DNA from: Symbiodinium natans
Taxonomy: Eukaryota; Sar; Dinophyceae; Suessiales; Symbiodiniaceae
Assembly (NCBI GenBank): GCA_905221605.1
Contig: CAJNDS010002291.1
Location: forward strand, 36,001-100,000
Length of the DNA stretch: 64,000 bases
Direction of reading: 5' to 3'
Position 1 is the stretch's first letter. Each line of letters begins with the position of its first letter. The notes beneath the pieces were generated by a model. It ran no database searches, was not told where the DNA came from, and worked only from the letters and a program-made list of their open reading frames with translations. Both the position numbers and the translations under genes were made by a program. Below, piece by piece: positions 57,995-64,000 of the stretch.

Positions 57995-60641
57995 CTTGTT
58001 CGCAGGACGTAGTCGTTGTCGAAACCCTGAGACAGAATTCTCGCGCTGGCGCGCTGCAGGGCGCCGGCGTAGCCGGCGAAGCAGCCGGAATTCAGATACC
58101 TGGGAAGTACGTTCTCCCGCAACTTATGACAACACGACTATTTCTTTAGATTGAGTGAGTGAAGATTCCACTCAGAAGAGCCTTGTCAGCTACCGCACCC
58201 AGACTACCTGAAAAACTTGGCTCCGGCAGATATCCCCGGTTTAGTAGCAGAGCTGTACCCCCTGCATTCTAAGGCAGGTCTCCGAAAAAAGGGCAGGTTC
58301 CTTTGAATAGTCAGAACTTCACACTGGCATGGTGCTAGTGTGCCAGAATCACAGGACAGGAGCAGTGCAAAAAAAACAACCACAATCTAAGCCCACTCGG
58401 CTGCTTGAGCTTCTTTTGCCAGTGCGTTCCTGGAAGCTTAGCAATGCATGCAGGAAGAAGGCACATCGATTGCAATTAGCTTAACTGGCCGGGCCAACGT
58501 GCTTCCTGTATGCCTGCATGCGTGCGCGCGTGTGCGCATGCGAGTGCGTGCATGTGTGGGTGTGGGTGTGGGTGTGGGTGTGTGTGTACATATATACATA
58601 TATGTGTGTGCCTGCATTGACAACATGTGTAAAGTGCAGGACAGAAAATGACAGCACTAACAGTCGCTATCAACTCTGGTGTGCCACCTGTTCTGCGTTG
58701 GTCTTTTCAAACTTGGAAACACCATCTTCTTCCCCGAGACACATGTACGTTTTGTCCCTGATGCTTCCTCAGCTGCTGTGCAAGGCTAGAGGTATCACGG
58801 AGAATGCTTCCAAGAGTGAATATCCGTCCCCAGAACGGCTTGGACAACAACCTGCAGCAGAAACCTAACCCTAAACCCCGAACTTTGAATTCCTAACCCT
58901 AAACACCAAACCCCAAACCCCAACCTTTGAAAAACGCGAAGCCCTCAAAACCCTAAACCCTGAACCCTCAACCACGAACGCTGATTCTGAAACCTAAACC
59001 CTAAACCCGAAACCCTCTAAACTCTAAAACCTACACCCGAAACACTCGAAACCCTAAATCCGAAACCCTCTACACCCTAAACCCTCTACACCCTAACCCC
59101 TAAACCCTAAATCCTAAACCCCAAACCCTGGTAAATTCGAGAATATCTTAGGATCCGCCAGGTGGCGCGGAGTGCCGCCGCGGGCGGAGGGGAAGCGCGG
59201 ATAGCCGCCTAGCCTTGGGAGCCACCCTACAGGGCTTAGTGTTGAGGGTTGAGGGTTTAGGGCTTAGGGTGCAGGGATTAGTGTTTAGGGTTTAGGCTTT
59301 AGGGTTTCGGGTTTAGGGTTTACGGTTTAGGGTTGAGGATTTAGGGTTTCGGGTGTAGGGTTCAGGGTTTCGGGTTTAGGGCACCCTGACTTCATCCCCA
59401 CAAATCACTAAAACATTCCCCCTTACACTAGCAGTCCTTCATGGGGGCTATAACCAGAATCCCCATTAAGGACTGTTAGTATAAGGGGGAACATCCCAAC
59501 TGACTCGTTATCTAAACCCTAAACCCTAAACCCTAAACCCCTAAACCCTAAACCCTAAACCCTAAAAGTGGCCAAATGACTTGCCTTCAAGGCTTCGAAG
59601 CAACTCGAAGCTATCGGAACGACCGTACCCTCGGCACGAAGCCCTCGCAAACTTGCACTGTGACCCAAAAACCCTCGAAATCCTCTAAGGGCTATGACCC
59701 CTCTAAGGGCTGTGAACCCCAAACCTCATGTACCCTCTAAGGGCTGTGAACCCCAAAACCCTATAAGCCCTCAAAGGGCTTTGAACCCAAAACCCTAAAC
59801 CCTCTAAGGGCTTTGGCTCCAAAAAAACCCTTAACCCTAAACCCTAAACCGTAATTTCTAACCCTAACCTCTAGACCCTTTTTTTGAAAGAAAACACAGC
59901 GAAGCTGTACTGCTTAGGGGACTAGGATCTACGACACACCCTAGCCAAGCGTTGCCAGGAGCTCTCACCTCCATGCAGGCGAATGACCAGCTTGCAATAC
60001 CCACACCCCCCCAACCCTGAACCTAAACCCTAAACCCTAAACCCTAAACCTGGAACCCTCTGGGGGTGTCCATGCCGCGGCACGGCTCCAACCGATCCAT
60101 CGCCGCTTTGGAGATGGGATAAGGCTCGACCTGCGCATGAAGCGTCAAACAGAATCGTTGGGTGTTTAGGGTTTAGGGTTTAGGGTTCGCGTTTAGGGGT
60201 TAGCGTTCAGGGTTTAGGGCCCTTCGACCCGAGCCAAGGCTTCTCCTAGACCTGAAGACCACCCACTGAGTCTTCCCAATTATAACTGTACTTATAACCC
60301 ACTGATAAGCCCCTTAAGTGCCCTAATATGGTTATAAGTACACTTATAAGTACAGTTATAATTGGTGAATAAGTACCATGAACCTCCAAGTACTGTAAGG
60401 GTGAACATCCCAAACCCAGACCCTGGATGCTAAGCAGCGGGCAGGAGTTTAGGGTTTAGGGTTTAGGGTTCAGGGTTTAGGGTTCAGAGTCCCGCCTCAG
60501 CACTGAAAACCAGTGGCCGGTCGAAGGTGCGGAAGATCCTTGCGCTGAAGCTTTCATTTTGGAAGCCAAAGCCTGCTTGATTTTTGGTGCGAACCTAAAA
60601 GTACATGAATAAAAACACATACATATGTATATACATATATA

Positions 60642-60678
<37 letters not shown>

Positions 60679-62461
60679 GTATGAATCTGGAACTAAACTT
60701 GAAGCCCTACGCCCGAAGTCTTCCGGCCCCGACGGGTGCTCTGCTTGGCATTCTACCACTAGGATGGCCCTTAAAGCCCTCTGAAAAAGATTCCTAAATA
60801 TGATCCTCTTAAACCCAATAAGGGAACATAGAAAATATCCCAAGGGCCTACCTAGACCAGCTTGAAGATCTTCAGTTTGAGGATCCAGAGTATGATAGTC
60901 CCATACTATCTTGCACCGGAACAACGAAACCCTGAACCCGCAACAGAGGGTGTTGGGGAGCGACAAGAGAACTGGTTTAGGGTTTAGGGTTCAGGGTTCA
61001 GGGTTTCTGTGCTTGTGTCCCACGCCGCATTTGGGGCTCATAGCCTGGGATCTCTTTGAATATCCGGTCTCTGGCTCCCTGCACATCAGTTGCGGGCAAG
61101 TCTCTGGACAAGATCCTGTTGGCAATGCAGCCAGACCTTAGGAGGAAACCAATAGGCATCACAAAGGGCGCCCCTTTTGCTCAAGGCGGATTACAAGTAG
61201 GCCCCCCCCAAAAAAAAAGAAAAGTTAACAAAAGAGAATATACAAGGGCCTAATCGACATTTTGGCCTTGCTCATGCTGCTCATTATTGCGGCCAGGAGC
61301 AACGTCGAAGAAGTCAATGGCAAACACAACCTGCTCGAATCGATTCCCAAACCCTAAACTCTATAAACCTCAAACCCTAAACCCTAGACTCTTCTGTGGC
61401 TGCACGCGTGCACAGGCAGCAGGAGGCAATTGCACCCCAATCCCTCCCAACCTAAATATTGGTTAAAAGGTTCTATGGTATATAGGGTGTACAGGGAACT
61501 TCGGGCACATAGGATATATAGGGTTTAGGGCTTAGGGCTTAACTAGGGTTTAGGGATCATACCCTTATGAACCTGAAACCCCTAACGGCTTCAGGAACAC
61601 CCTAAACCCTAACCCTAAACCCTAAACCCCTAAACTCTTCATAGCTCCCCAGCCGGCCTACCTTGCTGGCAGGCAAGCTGGCAACGTGCCTGGGCTGACG
61701 GCTCAGCGTCTACACGGAAAGCCCAGTATACTACTTAAGAAAAGCTGCGGTTTAGGGTTTAGGGTTAGGGTTTAGTGTTTGGGACTTACTTGAGGCAATA
61801 ACCCAACAAGGGAGAATTGAAAGCAAAGAAAAGTCCTAAACGGCCTAAAGTCTAGGAGACGGGGTTTGTACGGGAACTTAGCCCCCCGGAATGTTGCTTT
61901 CTGACCCAAGCGTAGCCCTTCAGCACCTGGATGCAACGCAAGCCACTGGTGTAACAGCTCCACTTTCCTCAGGTTCTTCCAACTCCGGCTGCGGTCATCG
62001 TCCAGACCCAGGAGAGTGACCTGCAAACGCCCTTCTTTGCCCAAAACCCAAAACCCAAAACCCAAAACCCAAAACCCAAAACCCAAAACCCAAAACCCAA
62101 AACCCTACATAAACCCAAAACCCTAAACCCTAAACCCTAAACCCTATACTATTTTGGGGGTAAATTCGGGGTACCCCCTCCTAGGAAAAAACATATTCTG
62201 GGGCTTACAGTAGCGGTGTTTGGGCCTTAAGGCTTGTGGGGTGCTTGGGTTTTGGGGGATTTTGGGTTTAGGGTTTAGGGTTAGGGTTTAGGGTTTAGGG
62301 TCTAGGGTCTAGGGTTTAGGGTTTAGGGTTTAGGGTCTAGGGCAAAGAAGGGCTTTTGGGTAACCAGAAGCCCGGCGACGCGCGGCCTTCAGCGGAAACT
62401 CTTGCAGCAAGTTCGTGCGCATGAGGGCCGTGGGGTTCAACTCCGTCACGAAGCTGATGAC
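57995..62461 (-). CDS. PLOD-type glycosyltransferase domain gene, 9 exons seen
   Basis: Exons: 62461-62387, 62020-61927, 61709-61662, 61353-61272, 61136-61013, 60780-60713, 60265-60229, 60130-60084, 58099-57995. Phases agree throughout (680 bases, about 226 codons). Landmarks of the lysyl-hydroxylase/collagen glycosyltransferase fold in order: VISFVTELNP, VTLLGLDDDRS, KVELLHQWLALHP, VVFAIDFFDV (the position of the DxD metal site in FTDAYDV), AILVVECQAEHP (position of FSAE), EPYLNSGCFAGYAG and FDNDY (position of the DDQ). It would transfer a sugar from a nucleotide sugar. Both ends are open: the frame enters by a CAG acceptor and leaves by GTCTGG, so further exons exist. Donors: four GC, five GT. 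The family call rests on motif order by eye; another GT-A family with the same motifs is possible. Confidence 0.75.
58515..58612. repeat. GT/GTGGGT and TGCGCG microsatellite
   Basis: TGTGGG hexamers flanked by GTGCGC and ATATAT repeats, in the 2.0 kb glycosyltransferase intron. Confidence 0.9.
59412..59498. mobile_element. MITE, TGGGATGTTCCCCCTTATAC family
   Basis: Inverted ends ACATTCCCCCTTACACTA and TAGTATAAGGGGGAACATCCC with AGTCCTT...AAGGACT inside. It lies in the 2.0 kb glycosyltransferase intron between exons 60084 and 58099. Confidence 0.75.
59680..59825. repeat. CTCTAAGGGCTNTGAACCCC minisatellite
   Basis: Five degenerate copies, each about 20-30 bases. Confidence 0.85.
60277..60390. 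mobile_element. Palindromic MITE, copy of the element at 14434
   Basis: Shares TTATAACTGTACTTATAACC and the terminal AAGTACCATGAACCTCCAAG with 14434-14574 but lacks the outer left end. Its right-to-left reading runs directly into the acceptor of glycosyltransferase exon 60265-60229. Confidence 0.75.
62040..62104. repeat. CCCAAAA array
   Basis: Nine perfect CCCAAAA units, a T-less telomere variant, 20 bases upstream (minus strand) of glycosyltransferase exon 62020. Confidence 0.95.
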
Positions 62462-62962
62462 CTGCCGGGGAGAGACAAAACCAGGCGCTAAGCAGGCGAA
62501 GGACCCCCGAAACCCTGGGGCTCTTGCTTGCAGAAATCATGTATCTGATACGGCCTAACCCTAACCCCTATAAACCGGATTAGGGTTTAGGTTATAAGGG
62601 TTTACCTCAAGATCTCAATCCATAGGCTCTCACTGTTCTGCGGCTTAGGCCTTATTGTTCCCTAACTTATCTTGATTTAGAGGCTCTCGAAAGCCTAACT
62701 CACCTCGTGCTCTGCGCATAAGCCTTCCTAGACCAAGCCGCCCTGAAACCTCCCTTGCAAGGGTCCTAAAGCCCGAGGCTGGCAACAACCGGGCTTCTGG
62801 CTTGGGTTAACCTATGTCGCCTCAAAAGATACTACTTCGGGGACCCCTTGATTGTCCAACGGGGCCCTACTCCCTAAATTGGCACTGAAAAGTCGAGGCC
62901 TAAACCCTAGATTTCCTAAACTCGTCTAGCCCCCCATCCCCTAAACCCCAAAAAGCCCTCAA

Positions 62963-63069
62963 ATCTGGAAGCCCTCATAACGTGCAGGCGTCCAATATAA
63001 TACGCCCGAGACGATCTAGTGGCTCTTCGTATGGGCAGCTCTCTAAATTGTCGTGCCACGCGGGCTTCC
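62963..63069 (-). CDS. Exon-like segment upstream of the glycosyltransferase
   Basis: After TTCAG the frame reads EARVARQFRELPIRRATRSS then RAYYIGRLHVM. It is basic. It could be an N-terminal exon of the glycosyltransferase gene or part of another gene. Confidence 0.3.
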
Positions 63070-63476
63070 CTGAACAGAACGAATTTATAGTTCCTCGAAA
63101 AAGAGACCATCATCTAGACCAAGCCGCATCTTTTGAGTTTAGGGTTTAGGGTTTAGGATTTAGGGTTTAGTATTCATTTAGAATCTAGGGCTTAGGGCCT
63201 AGGGCTTAAGGCTTAGGGCTTAGGGTTGATTAAAGAGTATTAAATGGCTGGGCGTCTGACAGATCTCTGAAGAAAAATCTTCACAAGAGTTTCTTAATCC
63301 CAAGAACGGGAAAGAATGAAACATCCCAAACCCTAGCCCTAAACCCTAAACCCTAAACCCTAAACCCTAAACCCTAAACGCTAAACCCTAAACCCTAAAC
63401 CCTAAACCCTAAACCCTAAACCCTAAACCTCTCAGCCCTCTCGGATCCCTCACCAAGCCCGCTCCAGCCCCCCAGC

Positions 63477-63526
63477 CTCGAATTCCTCCATGCCGGCCAT
63501 GGCTTGCGCCCAGGCAGCCTCTTTGT
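63477..63526 (-). CDS. Exon-like segment, unidentified
   Basis: Between CTTACAAG and a GCTGGG donor the frame reads KEAAWAQAMAGMEEFE. Same strand and style as the glycosyltransferase exons below it. Confidence 0.35.
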
Positions 63527-63609
63527 CTTGTAAGTGGCTTCCACAGGAAATGTTTAAGGAATTGGAGTTTGGGTTTATCCTGAACCCCAAACCCTAAACC
63601 CAAGGCCTA

Positions 63610-63705
63610 GGCCGCCCCGCCGACGGTGATGCTTAAGCTCCTCGACCTCGATGGCGCAAGCCCGCCCGCCTCCCACAGCTCGGAGGGCGGTAGCACCCAC
63701 GATGG
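63610..63705 (-). CDS. Exon-like segment, unidentified
   Basis: The frame reads PIVGATALRAVGGGRACAIE then VEELKHHRRR, before a possible GC donor. It may be a further 5' exon of the glycosyltransferase gene; no motif ties it to that family. Confidence 0.35.
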
Positions 63706-64000
63706 GCCCTTGAAAGAATTGGTACCCCAAAGGGCCCGCCCCGGACTGGCCCAGCAGACTTGAGCCTCAAGGCTCAAAGGAATAAATTAGTGTGGCCCTG
63801 CCGCCTTGGACGGCGTGGGGTGGGAAAAAGGTGTTAGACAGTTTTTTTGACAATTGGGCCAGACATGCTCTTCGCACCTGACGAAGCTTTCGAGCCTTCA
63901 CAGCATCTGCGCCATGTCACAGCCAACCCTACACCCTAAACCCCAATTCCTAAGATGCCAGGGTTTAGGGATCAGGGTTTAGGGTGTGGGGCTGAGGGCT

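Noticed and set aside
60089-60265. Short-chain dehydrogenase: GWSSGLGEALAR resembles the TGxxxGxG loop and YPISK the catalytic YxxxK
   Set aside because: The two motifs are only 98 bases apart, leaving no room for the about 130 residues normally between them. Phase and motif order place both exons in the glycosyltransferase gene, so the resemblance is chance.

Overview
This window reads as nuclear DNA of an alveolate, most likely a dinoflagellate. Short TTTAGGG/CCCTAAA blocks and their variants (CCCTAAAA, TTTAGGGG, TTGAGGG, CCCCAAAA) occur every few hundred bases across all 64 kb and in both orientations. This is a dispersed telomere-like repeat landscape, not one chromosome end. Between the blocks lie short unique segments, simple repeats and many 80-140 bp palindromic MITE-like elements. 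The long open frames are almost all frames running through repeats. Real coding sequence is cut into exons of about 17-124 bases and has to be read by joining segments.

Three multi-exon genes could be assembled on the minus strand by matching conserved protein families. All phases agree, apart from one junction that needs a one-base shift. (1) A thiopurine S-methyltransferase-like gene: eight exons, 10798 down to 765, 190 codons, start codon present, last exon(s) unseen or beyond the left edge. (2) A bacterial-type (organellar) ribosomal protein uL2 gene: about fifteen exons, 29254 down to 18803 and possibly 16246. (3) A glycosyltransferase of the lysyl-hydroxylase/PLOD type: nine consecutive exons from 62461 down to 57995, both ends open. 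Their introns reach 2.8 kb and carry the telomere-like arrays, microsatellites and MITEs. Of 31 inferred donors, 17 begin GC, 11 GT and 2 GA, and 1 is ambiguous; every acceptor but the ambiguous one ends AG, usually followed by G. Abundant GC and GA donors are a known dinoflagellate feature and are the main reason for that guess. A ubiquitin-like exon (17038-17165) points the same way.

Layout: 0.1-0.9 kb telomere-like array; 0.77-10.8 kb methyltransferase gene with a 15-mer minisatellite (2.7-3.7 kb), a CCCCAAAA array (5.3-5.8 kb) and TTTAGGGG/TTAAGGGG arrays (9.8-10.4 kb) in its introns; 11-17 kb MITEs and unassigned exon-like segments; 16-29 kb uL2 gene; 29-57 kb many unassigned coding-like segments on both strands, several separated by MITEs placed exactly like introns; 58-62.5 kb glycosyltransferase; 62.6-64 kb more minus-strand exon-like segments.

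The most interesting signal is that several MITE copies appear to be introns. The reading frame resumes across the element, and the ends carry a short direct repeat of the host sequence (GGAG, TGGAG, GAG, TCAGA). This looks like introner-type intron gain in a genome whose introns are also filled with telomere-like DNA. No rRNA, tRNA, CRISPR or prokaryotic feature was found. All exon boundaries are read by eye and untested by transcripts.
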